A stretch of 32,835 nt of DNA, from NCBI GenBank assembly GCA_024743075.1, contig JANSXG010000018.1, positions 1 through 32,835 on the forward strand. The letters are read 5' to 3'. Source of the DNA: a bacterium. GTDB taxonomy: Bacteria; Planctomycetota; Phycisphaerae; Phycisphaerales; UBA1924. Position numbers and translations under genes: made by a program. Within the stretch, counting starts at the first letter, position 1, and every line of letters starts with the position of its first letter. Of the stretch, positions 1 through 5,995 are shown piece by piece. The notes beneath the pieces are model-generated. The model searched no databases. It was not told the origin of the DNA and saw only the letters and a list, made by a program, of their open reading frames with translations.

Positions 1-293
1 ATCAGCGTCGCCGCGGCCTGACCGGGCCGAAGCAGCGGCCAGCCCTCGGCGGTGGTCTCGATTCGCTCGCCGGTGTCCCATTCGTCGCCTTGAACGCGCT
101 GCGCGATCCAGCCCCTCGAGTGCTTGAACACGTCCACGAACGGCCACGCCGTGCTCCAGTCCGTCACCCCGGCCAGGTTCATGCCCATCGGCACGAGACC
201 ATCCGAACGGTCCGACCGAGCGTCCTGCGCGCAGACTGATGACCCGCCGCTCAAGAACAGTATTGCGGTCAGCAGCTGAAATATTCGAAACAT
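1..293 (-). CDS. Partial secreted protein, cellulose-binding-like family (3' end outside window)
   Basis: The ATG is at 293-291 and the frame stays open to the window edge, giving 97 codons. The N-terminus is a clear signal peptide: short basic start, hydrophobic stretch LLTAILFL, then an SVCAQD cleavage region. The mature part reads GMNLAGVTDWSTAWPFVDVF, then a K-x-S-R-x-W segment and later a GWPLL-x-PGQ segment. From memory this matches the start of a planctomycete and proteobacterial family often annotated as cellulose-binding or glycosidase-like; that name is an inference and no catalytic residue is visible. It starts 8 bp after the stop of the upstream gene (302-850), so the two are probably co-transcribed. 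No strong Shine-Dalgarno is seen. Confidence 0.6.
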   Translation of the reverse strand, partial: MFRIFQLLTAILFLSGGSSVCAQDARSDRSDGLVPMGMNLAGVTDWSTAWPFVDVFKHSRGWIAQRVQGDEWDTGERIETTAEGWPLLRPGQAAATL

Positions 294-301
294 AAACCCG
301 C

Positions 302-850
302 TCATCGGCGACGGCGAACACCGACGATGCCGATCAGAGCGATCACCGCGCCGGTCGACGGAGCCGGCACGATCGCGCGGGTGTACGCGAACGCGCCCCC
401 GCCGCTCGGACCGACACCCCAATCGGTGAACATGAGGTCGAAGTACGCGTCTTCCGCTTCGAGGTAGACCACCGCGTCCATCCCGACGATCTCCGGCGTG
501 AGGCCGGGCCTGGCGAGATACCACGGATTGAAATCGTCGAGCGTCAGCGCACCGTCGATGACATCCTGCACGGTACCGCCGAAGTACCACAGCGTCCCCA
601 GCGGGCTGCCCGAAAAACTGAAACCGGATTCTTGAATCGGATTGTAGATGCCCTCGACATTGGCCCGCGTGATCGCGACCGCCGGGGTGATCGAATCCCA
701 GTTGGCCGGATCCGTCGGGTCCGCGAAGGCGGCCTTCTCGAAATCGATCGTCCCATCGGACGCCTGGTAGTAGGTCTGGCTCAGTGCCGATGCCCCGAGC
801 GAAAGAAGGGCAGCCACGCCGATCCCCGCGCCAATCCGTTTGCTCTGCAT
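302..850 (-). CDS. Exported protein with PEP-CTERM-like C-terminus
   Basis: This is a 182-residue protein with a signal peptide (basic MQSKR, hydrophobic core IGVAALLSLGASA, then LSQ) and a C-terminal sorting-type tail. The tail has VPAPSTG, a hydrophobic segment AVIALIGIVGV and a final RRRR. This three-part tail is the PEP-CTERM layout, with VPAP in place of the usual VPEP; in that system an exosortase cuts the tail and the protein is exported to the cell surface. The middle (about residues 25-155) is rich in Asp, aromatic and Gly residues, looks beta-rich, and is not recognised. An AGAGGAG Shine-Dalgarno lies just before the ATG. It probably forms an operon with the partial gene downstream. 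Confidence 0.75.
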   Translation of the reverse strand: MQSKRIGAGIGVAALLSLGASALSQTYYQASDGTIDFEKAAFADPTDPANWDSITPAVAITRANVEGIYNPIQESGFSFSGSPLGTLWYFGGTVQDVIDGALTLDDFNPWYLARPGLTPEIVGMDAVVYLEAEDAYFDLMFTDWGVGPSGGGAFAYTRAIVPAPSTGAVIALIGIVGVRRRR

Positions 851-1174
851 AGCTCAACTCCTCTGTGCTCGCGCCCGTGCAAGGACGCCCGCCCCCTTCA
901 CCCTACTCCGGATCCACCCGGATCAAAGCGTTTCGGCACACCTGTTTTCCGGCCCGTGTGTGTGCCCCGGTGACAACACCGAGCCCGAATCGAGACCGCT
1001 CGACTTCTCCCTAACATTCGGGTATCCTTTCTACGGATCCGTGGATGATCGGGCCCACTCGACAACGATTCGACCCCCCTCCTGCTTTATGAGGGTGCAG
1101 CAGCACCCGGAGCGGCGGCGGTATCCAAACAGCCGGACTCCCGATCAATCCGGATTTCAACCTCCTAGGAACGC
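851..1174. other. Divergent intergenic region, 324 bp
   Basis: This gap separates the leftward exported-protein gene from the rightward helicase gene and must hold promoters for both. The best rightward candidate is GGTATCCT at 1021-1028, an extended -10-like box about 147 bp before the helicase ATG, with only a weak -35 (TCGACT near 1000). That would leave a leader of roughly 140 nt. DEAD-box helicase genes in other bacteria often have long 5' leaders involved in cold control, but no motif here proves this. No coding sequence or RNA gene is recognised. Confidence 0.35.
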
Positions 1175-2551
1175 ATGCATTTTTCTGATCTCGGGCTCAT
1201 CGAGCCCATCGTTCGCGCTGTAGACGCGGCTGGCTATTCCTCCCCCACACCCATCCAAGAACAGGCCATCCCGGTCGCCTTGGGCGGCCAGGACATCCTC
1301 GGCTGCGCGCAGACCGGCACCGGCAAGACCTGTGCCTTCGCCCTGCCCATCCTTGACCAGCTCTCCGACGGCACCGGCAACGGGAAGCGCAAGAAGAGCG
1401 GCCAGGGACGCCCGCCGCGGGCGCTCGTGCTGTGCCCGACCCGCGAACTGGCGATGCAGATCTTCGACAGCTTCGTCACCTACGGGAAGTTTCTCCCCCT
1501 GCGTCACACCGTCGTCTTCGGCGGCGTGAACCAGCACCGCCAGGTGCAGGCGATGCGAGCCGGCGTCGATGTGCTGATCGCCACGCCCGGACGCCTGCTC
1601 GATCTGATCAATCAGGGCCACATCGACCTCAGCGCCGTCGAGACGCTCGTCCTCGACGAGGCCGACCGGATGCTCGACATGGGCTTCATCCACGACATCC
1701 GCAAGGTTGTGAAGATGATCCGCGCCGACCGTCAGACCCTGCTGTTCTCGGCGACCATGTCGCGCGAGATCCGCACGCTGGCCGACTCGATCCTGACTGA
1801 CCCGGTTTCGATCGAGACCGTCCGTGAGTCCACCACCGCCGACGCGATCGCGCAGCGGGTGTACCTGGTCGAGAAGAACAACAAGGCCCAGATCCTTGAG
1901 CGGGTGCTCAAGCAGGACGAAACCGGCCGCTCGCTGGTGTTCACGCGTACCAAGTACGGCGCGGACAAACTCGTCAAAGTCCTGCGCCGGGCCGAGATCC
2001 GGGCGGAGGCCATCCACGGCAACAAGAGCCAGAACCAACGCACCCGCGCGATGCAGGCCTTCCGGTCCGGTCGGACAACCGTCCTCGTCGCCACCGACAT
2101 CGCCTCGCGCGGCATCGATGTCGACGAGATCACGCACGTGTTCAACTACGACATGCCGGTGGACGCGGAAACCTACGTTCACCGGATCGGTCGGACCGCG
2201 CGGGCGGGCGCTTCGGGTATCGCGATTTCGCTCTGCGACCGCGATGAGACCGGCCTTCTGCGCGAGGTGCTCAAGCGGACCGAAGCGACCATCGAGTTCG
2301 GCACGGACTTCGAAGAACTGACATTCGCGACCGAACTGCAGGCCAAGGCCGATCGCCCGGCGCGAAAGAACTTCCGCGGCAAGCGTTCGTATCGTGGCCA
2401 GGGCTCGAACGGGCCGAAGCGCGAAGGTCGCGTCGGCGGGCGTGATGCGCACCGCGGTGGCGGCAAGCCCGGCAAGCGATCCGGCAGCAAGCCGGGAGCG
2501 GGCGCTGGAAAACGGAAGTCGAAGCGCTCGAAGTCGGCGTCTGCGCGCTAA
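1175..2551 (+). CDS. rhlE: DEAD-box ATP-dependent RNA helicase, RhlE-like
   Basis: At 458 residues it has all the canonical helicase motifs in order. These are a Q motif near residues 1-28 (FSDLGL with PTPIQEQAIP), motif I AQTGTGKT (about 46-53), PTRELA, TPGRL, DEAD (about 160), SAT, and in domain 2 the ARGxD-type SRGIDV and the HRIGRTAR motif VI. A basic Gly/Lys/Arg-rich tail (about 395-458) follows, as in RhlE proteins that bind RNA. The enzyme unwinds RNA duplexes using ATP and in other bacteria takes part in ribosome assembly, RNA decay and cold adaptation. The start is supported by an AGGA sequence 6 nt upstream. Its stop overlaps the stop of the convergent DUF2752 gene by 4 bp. Confidence 0.93.
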   Translation: MHFSDLGLIEPIVRAVDAAGYSSPTPIQEQAIPVALGGQDILGCAQTGTGKTCAFALPILDQLSDGTGNGKRKKSGQGRPPRALVLCPTRELAMQIFDSFVTYGKFLPLRHTVVFGGVNQHRQVQAMRAGVDVLIATPGRLLDLINQGHIDLSAVETLVLDEADRMLDMGFIHDIRKVVKMIRADRQTLLFSATMSREIRTLADSILTDPVSIETVRESTTADAIAQRVYLVEKNNKAQILERVLKQDETGRSLVFTRTKYGADKLVKVLRRAEIRAEAIHGNKSQNQRTRAMQAFRSGRTTVLVATDIASRGIDVDEITHVFNYDMPVDAETYVHRIGRTARAGASGIAISLCDRDETGLLREVLKRTEATIEFGTDFEELTFATELQAKADRPARKNFRGKRSYRGQGSNGPKREGRVGGRDAHRGGGKPGKRSGSKPGAGAGKRKSKRSKSASAR

Positions 2552-2901
2552 TCGGCTTCAGCAACAGGTGCGTCGATCACGGGTCGTCCTCGGGCGACCC
2601 GCTTTGCTTTTTGAACAGACCACAGCGCGTTGAGCGCAAACGCGCTCAGGATGATCCAGATGTACCAGCCGTCGGGCGGGCTCAGGGTGAGGATGCGAGC
2701 GTAGTCACCGGTGAGGCCGCACCCGGGGCACCAGCCGAGGAGGGGGCGAACGAGGCAGCCGGAGCCGGGGCGCGGGCCGCCGGCGGCTACCCAGATCGCG
2801 TAGGCGGTGAACAGCGCGAGCGGGAGGTTCGCGCTGATCAGCACCCAGCGTGGACTGGCGGTTGAAGTGTTGTTACTGGGCGAGCGGCTGGCCGTTGGCA
2901 T
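2548..2901 (-). CDS. DUF2752-family membrane protein
   Basis: This 117-residue protein has two hydrophobic segments, about residues 19-42 (VLISANLPLALF onward) and 79-98 (WYIWIILSAFALNALW). Between them lies the motif LGWCPGCGLTGDYARIL. The CPGCGLT signature is the hallmark of DUF2752, a small membrane family of unknown role. The start at 2901 overlaps the end of the TM2 gene by 29 bp, which suggests translational coupling; a start a few codons later is possible because the first 20 residues are Ser/Pro-rich. The C-terminus is Lys/Arg-rich and cytoplasmic in character. Function is unknown. Confidence 0.7.
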   Translation of the reverse strand: MPTASRSPSNNTSTASPRWVLISANLPLALFTAYAIWVAAGGPRPGSGCLVRPLLGWCPGCGLTGDYARILTLSPPDGWYIWIILSAFALNALWSVQKAKRVARGRPVIDAPVAEAD

Positions 2902-3121
2902 CGCGGACCTTACCCGTCGCGATGAGGATGATGTCGATGATGTACCAGATGCCGCAGCCGCCGGCGGTGATGAGCTTCAGGATGCCGAGGCCGATCGAGC
3001 CGAGGTAGAACCGGTCGACGCCGAGCGATCCGAGGAAGATCGAGAGCAGCAGCGCGACGAGAAAGCTGCGTTGGTTGCCCTGGCCCATGGGGTAGTTCGG
3101 CTCTTGCGGGTGCTGGCTCAT
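2873..3121 (-). CDS. TM2-domain membrane protein
   Basis: This 82-residue protein starts with a soluble segment (MSQHPQEPNYPMGQG), followed by two membrane helices joined by a short turn: FLVALLLSIFLGSLGVDRFY and GILKLITAGGCGIWYIIDII. The G-x-x-G-x-D-R-F-Y-L-G motif and the ITAGGCGIWYIID block are typical of the TM2 domain. The start at 3121 was chosen over an in-frame ATG at 3178 because a strong GAGGAAAG Shine-Dalgarno lies just upstream and the TM2 domain is complete from here. TM2 proteins are widespread small membrane proteins without a settled biochemical role. A candidate promoter is at 3204-3232. Confidence 0.85.
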   Translation of the reverse strand: MSQHPQEPNYPMGQGNQRSFLVALLLSIFLGSLGVDRFYLGSIGLGILKLITAGGCGIWYIIDIILIATGKVRDANGQPLAQ

Positions 3122-3203
3122 TCTGACTTTCCTCGGTCTGCGAGTCGCGGAGCAAAGGCGTGCGCAACCGATGGACACGGCCAGCTCCCACTATTCCTTA
3201 GGG

Positions 3204-3232
3204 AAAGTAATGGCCGGCTTGCGGGTCCGCAA
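3204..3232 (-). promoter_or_regulatory. Candidate sigma-70 promoter for the TM2/DUF2752 pair
   Basis: On the minus strand TTGCGG (3232-3227) is followed after exactly 17 nt by TACTTT (3209-3204). Transcription would start near 3197, leaving a leader of about 75 nt before the TM2 start at 3121. The gap between the zinc-ribbon gene and the TM2 gene is 142 bp, which fits a separate promoter. Confidence 0.4.
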
Positions 3233-3263
3233 GGGAGCAGTTGTCGAAGAGCGGTGGAGGCCC

Positions 3264-3533
3264 CTACAGCACCGCGACCATGATGAAGGCCGTGACGGTG
3301 ACCAGGCCGATGGCACCGATCAGGAGTTGCTTGCCGCTGCTGGAGCCGGCGGCTTCCTCGCGAGTGATCGCGTGTCCGCAATTCTGGCAGAGCGGCGAGT
3401 CGTGGTAAACGGCGGTCCCGCAGTCGGGGCAGGGGATGTCGTCGGCACCGAAACGGGCGATGTCGGCCTCGGAAGGGCCTTCTTCGTCGGCGTCGAACTG
3501 GCAGCCGAACTTGTTGTTGCCGCAGCAGCTCAT
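3264..3533 (-). CDS. Small zinc-ribbon protein with C-terminal membrane anchor
   Basis: This 89-residue protein begins MSCCGNNKFGCQF. It carries a zinc-ribbon with two Cys pairs, CPDC (about 35-38) and CQNC (about 49-52), and ends in a single hydrophobic helix (LLIGAIGLVTVTAFIMVAVL). The layout suggests a metal-binding cytoplasmic head held at the membrane by its tail. Its ATG overlaps the TGA of the upstream DciA-like gene in an ATGA arrangement (4 bp), so the two are translationally coupled. The N-terminal CC pair and the CQFD segment add further possible metal ligands. The family is not recognised and no enzyme function is claimed. Confidence 0.75.
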   Translation of the reverse strand: MSCCGNNKFGCQFDADEEGPSEADIARFGADDIPCPDCGTAVYHDSPLCQNCGHAITREEAAGSSSGKQLLIGAIGLVTVTAFIMVAVL

Positions 3534-3952
3534 GGGCGGGGTCCTTTGCTGGGGGAACCGGAGCGTCGCTCGCGCATGGCGGCGACCTTCGGGTCGACGA
3601 AGGCGTCGGGCCGGGCGACGAGTTTGACCTTGTTGATCGCGACAGCGGAGCGCCGGATGAGGTCGGTCTCGAGCCCCGAGCGGAGCATCCGGTCGAGGAT
3701 GTAGCGGGTGGAATGGTCGCGGACGCCGATGGTCAGCACACCGCGCTGGAGGCCGACGACGCTGGTGCGATCGAGCAGTTCCGGCGGGCAAGCACGCTCC
3801 CAGAGGGCGGCGGAGCCGGCGACGCGTTTCTCGGTGCGCTGCAGGTCACGCTGGGTGGAGGCGAACAGGCGCGAGACCTCGACGCGACGGGACCGGGACT
3901 CGATCTGGTCCTGGCGTCGCTGGAGGGCGTTTTGAGCCTGTTGCGGGTTCAT
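3530..3952 (-). CDS. DciA-like protein (DUF721)
   Basis: At 140 residues it has an N-terminal Gln/Arg-rich helical segment (about 1-40) and a compact DUF721-like domain (about 41-112). The domain shows a Trp in ALWERACP, then LLDRTSVVGLQRGVLTIGV, a hydrophobic L-rich helix (YILDRMLRSGLE) and a closing beta strand (AINKVKLVAR). DUF721 members include DciA, the protein that works with the replicative helicase DnaB in bacteria lacking DnaC or DnaI. A role in helicase loading is family knowledge, not shown here. The ATG is preceded by TAGGAT with 6 nt between. This could be a -10 of a leaderless mRNA, or its AGGAT could act as a Shine-Dalgarno. The gene is coupled to the zinc-ribbon gene downstream. 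Confidence 0.62.
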   Translation of the reverse strand: MNPQQAQNALQRRQDQIESRSRRVEVSRLFASTQRDLQRTEKRVAGSAALWERACPPELLDRTSVVGLQRGVLTIGVRDHSTRYILDRMLRSGLETDLIRRSAVAINKVKLVARPDAFVDPKVAAMRERRSGSPSKGPRP

Positions 3953-3958
3953 ACTTTC

Positions 3959-3964
3959 ATCCTA
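3959..3964 (-). promoter_or_regulatory. TAnnnT -10 box or Shine-Dalgarno before the DciA-like gene
   Basis: TAGGAT on the minus strand is separated from the ATG at 3952 by 6 nt (gaaagt). It fits the -10 pattern seen in front of other genes in this window, but AGGAT could equally serve as a ribosome binding site, so this case is ambiguous. Confidence 0.4.
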
Positions 3965-3991
3965 TCCGACGTGGAGCGCGTGATAAGGAGC

Positions 3992-4028
3992 AAAAACGAC
4001 ACGGGCCCTCGCGAACGAAGGCCCATGT
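3992..4028 (-). terminator. Intrinsic terminator on the minus strand with no coding gene upstream
   Basis: Read on the minus strand, ACATGGGCCTTCG pairs with CGAGGGCCCGTGT to give a 13-bp stem including two G-U pairs. A TTCG tetraloop closes it, and CG then TTTTT (3996-3992) follow. This is a textbook intrinsic terminator. The next thing upstream on this strand is the start of the oppositely directed ABC permease gene at 4233, so no annotated gene uses it. Confidence 0.7.
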
Positions 4029-4110
4029 ACAGGAAGAGATTCATCGCCCAGCAGGTCTGGTCGCCAGTCAGATCATCATTGCCCGGTTCAAGGTCTGCGC
4101 CAAGTTTAAC
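3992..4110 (-). ncRNA. Candidate small RNA ending at the orphan terminator
   Basis: A minus-strand transcript must reach the terminator at 3992-4028, and the interval from 4232 holds no convincing gene. A possible -10 (GGGTTAAACT, 4112-4103) would place the start near 4097 and give an RNA of about 105 nt. No good -35 is seen, so the 5' end is uncertain. A minus-strand reading frame crosses this region (4221-3949), but it runs through the terminator hairpin, has unusual composition and no family features. No known RNA family was recognised. Confidence 0.35.
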
Positions 4111-4188
4111 CCAGTGTTTTGCGCAATTTCTTGTGGCCGGTGAGAAGATTTCGTTATTGGACGGCCGACATCGCCGCGTGGGGGCGAT

Positions 4189-4206
4189 CAGGGCTCGAAA
4201 GCCCTG
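4189..4206. repeat. Perfect inverted repeat upstream of the ABC permease promoter
   Basis: CAGGGCT and AGCCCTG form a perfect 7-bp stem around CGAA. It has no T-tract on either side. It ends 11 bp before the -10 box at 4217 and so covers the -35 region, which makes an operator or an RNA hairpin on the minus strand both possible. Confidence 0.4.
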
Positions 4207-4216
4207 CGTGAGCCGG

Positions 4217-4222
4217 TACACT
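4217..4222 (+). promoter_or_regulatory. Extended -10 box for the ABC permease
   Basis: CGGTACACT contains TACACT at 4217-4222, 10 nt before the ATG at 4233. The predicted start of transcription lies only a few nt before the ATG, leaving no room for a Shine-Dalgarno. No TTGACA-like -35 is visible. Confidence 0.5.
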
Positions 4223-4232
4223 CCCGCCCGCG

Positions 4233-5990
4233 ATGTCTTCCCACGCCACCATGCGCAAGGTCTTTCAGTACGGTCTGCTCGCCGCGTTGCTGGCGGTGTT
4301 CGGGCTGTTTTTGATCTACCCGATCTGGCTGACGGTCGAGGGCGGTTTCAAGCCGTCGCCGGGCGAGGAGGGGTTCACGCTCCGGCACCTGAAGCTGGTG
4401 TTCATGGACCCGGTGCTGGTGGCGGGGCTTCGGAATGCCTTTTTGATCGCGGTTGGGACGACGACGCTGAGCATCGCGATTGCCCTGCCTCTGGCGGTGC
4501 TGTCGGCGAAGTATCGCTACCCGTTCAAGTCGGTCTGGAACTCGATCATCCTGGTGCCCCTGATCCTGCCGCCGTTCGTCGGGGCGATCGGTCTGCAGGC
4601 CATCATGGGTCGCGAGGGGACGATCAACACGATCTTCGGGACGAGCATCGACTTCCTGGGCAACCAGTCGACGAAGTTCTGGATGGTGGTGCTGATCCAG
4701 GCGCTGCACCTGTACCCGATCATCTATCTGAACGCGACGGCGGCGCTCGCGAACCTCGACCCCGCGCTCGACGAGGCGGCGGAGAACCTGGGCATCGGGC
4801 CGTGGAAGCGGTTCTTCAAGATCACGCTGCCTTTGATTCGTCCGGGTCTGTTCGCGGGCTCAACGATCGTGTTCATCTGGGCGTTCACCGAACTGGGCAC
4901 GCCCCTGATGCTGAACTTCTACACGGTCACGCCGGTGCAGATCTTCAGCGGGATCAAGGAAGTGACGACCTCGGCCCAGCCCTACGCGCTGACGGTTGTG
5001 ATGCTTGTCGCGGCGATCGGGATGTATGTGCTCGGCAAGCTGGTGTTCGGGGGCAAGGCGTACGCGATGTACGCCAAGGCCTCGCGCGCCGGCGAGGAGG
5101 CGCAGCTGTCGAAGGGCTGGGGCCTGTTCGCGGCGGGGCTGTTCGGGGTGGTGACCGCCGCGGCGCTGGTGCCTCACATCGGTGTGGTGCTCGCGGCGTT
5201 CTCGGCGGAGGGGGCGTGGTACCAGTCGGTGGTGCCGACGGAGTTCACGCTGCACAACTTCGAGCAGGCGCTGGGGCACCCCCTGGCGTTCGGTTCGATC
5301 GTGAACAGTCTGAAGTACGCGTCGCTGGCGGTGATTTTGGACATCGTGCTGGGCATCCTGATCGGCTACATCATCGTGCGGACCAAGATCAAGGGACGGA
5401 TGCTGCTGGATTCGCTGGCGATGCTCCCGCTCGCGGTGCCGGGGCTGGTGATGGCGTTCGGGTTCGTCGCGCTATCGATCAAGCTGGAGGGGATGGACCC
5501 CATCTTCGGCGTGAAGCTGTTCGGCGAGGACGGGCTGATCAACATCTCGATCGTCGGGAGCATGCCCAACCCGATCATCCTGCTGGTGATCGCGTACGGC
5601 ATCCGTCGCCTGCCGTATGTGGTGCGCGCGACGGTGGCTGGTCTGGAGCAGACCTCGGGCGAACTGGAAGAGGCTGCGGTGAACCTCGGGGCGTCGACCT
5701 TCACGGCGGTGCGGAAGATCATCGTGCCCCTGATCATGGCGAACCTGATCGCGGGCGGGCTGCTGGCGTTCAGCTTCGCGATGCTGGAGGTGTCGGACTC
5801 CTTGATCCTGGCGCAGCAGGAGGGCGACTACCCGATCACGAAGGCGATCTACGCGTTCAGCGAGCGTCTTGGTGATGGTCACGGCATCGCGAGCGCGATG
5901 GGTGTGTGGGGGATGGCGCTGCTCACGGTGACGCTGGTTGGCGCGAGCGTGATGCTGGGGAAGAAGCTTGGGGCGATCTTCAGGGTTTGA
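4233..5990 (+). CDS. ABC transporter permease with two fused membrane domains (iron/thiamine/polyamine type)
   Basis: This 585-residue membrane protein has about twelve hydrophobic segments in two homologous halves, each a BPD_transp_1-type domain. Each half has an EAA loop that contacts the ATPase: DEAAENLGIGPWKRFFKI near residue 180 and EEAAVNLGASTFTAVRKI near 480. Fused double permeases of this kind belong to Fe(III) (FbpB/AfuB), thiamine (ThiP) and related importers; the substrate cannot be told from this sequence. Unusually, neither the ATPase nor the periplasmic binding protein is next to it. Downstream it converges with the propeller gene with a 5 bp gap. The start at 4233 is preferred on promoter position; an in-frame ATG at 4251 is an alternative. 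Confidence 0.85.
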   Translation: MSSHATMRKVFQYGLLAALLAVFGLFLIYPIWLTVEGGFKPSPGEEGFTLRHLKLVFMDPVLVAGLRNAFLIAVGTTTLSIAIALPLAVLSAKYRYPFKSVWNSIILVPLILPPFVGAIGLQAIMGREGTINTIFGTSIDFLGNQSTKFWMVVLIQALHLYPIIYLNATAALANLDPALDEAAENLGIGPWKRFFKITLPLIRPGLFAGSTIVFIWAFTELGTPLMLNFYTVTPVQIFSGIKEVTTSAQPYALTVVMLVAAIGMYVLGKLVFGGKAYAMYAKASRAGEEAQLSKGWGLFAAGLFGVVTAAALVPHIGVVLAAFSAEGAWYQSVVPTEFTLHNFEQALGHPLAFGSIVNSLKYASLAVILDIVLGILIGYIIVRTKIKGRMLLDSLAMLPLAVPGLVMAFGFVALSIKLEGMDPIFGVKLFGEDGLINISIVGSMPNPIILLVIAYGIRRLPYVVRATVAGLEQTSGELEEAAVNLGASTFTAVRKIIVPLIMANLIAGGLLAFSFAMLEVSDSLILAQQEGDYPITKAIYAFSERLGDGHGIASAMGVWGMALLTVTLVGASVMLGKKLGAIFRV

Positions 5991-5995
5991 TCCGC

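Noticed and set aside
1157-2452. A 431-codon frame antisense to the helicase
   Set aside because: The helicase has every family motif on the + strand; the antisense product has no recognisable domain.
3218-3233. Small hairpin CTTGCG-GGTC-CGCAAG as a terminator after the zinc-ribbon gene
   Set aside because: No T-tract follows it on the minus strand, and the same bases form the -35 region of the better supported TM2 promoter.
3949-4221. A 90-codon minus-strand frame in the intergenic region before the ABC permease
   Set aside because: It runs through a strong minus-strand terminator and has no ribosome binding site or family features. A small RNA explains the region better.
3713-5875. A 720-codon open frame on the + strand across the DciA-like gene and the ABC permease
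   Set aside because: It is rich in Arg, Gly and Asp with no domain, crosses the 3' part of the minus-strand gene and the terminator, and runs in another frame over a permease with clear EAA loops. It is a high-GC shadow frame.
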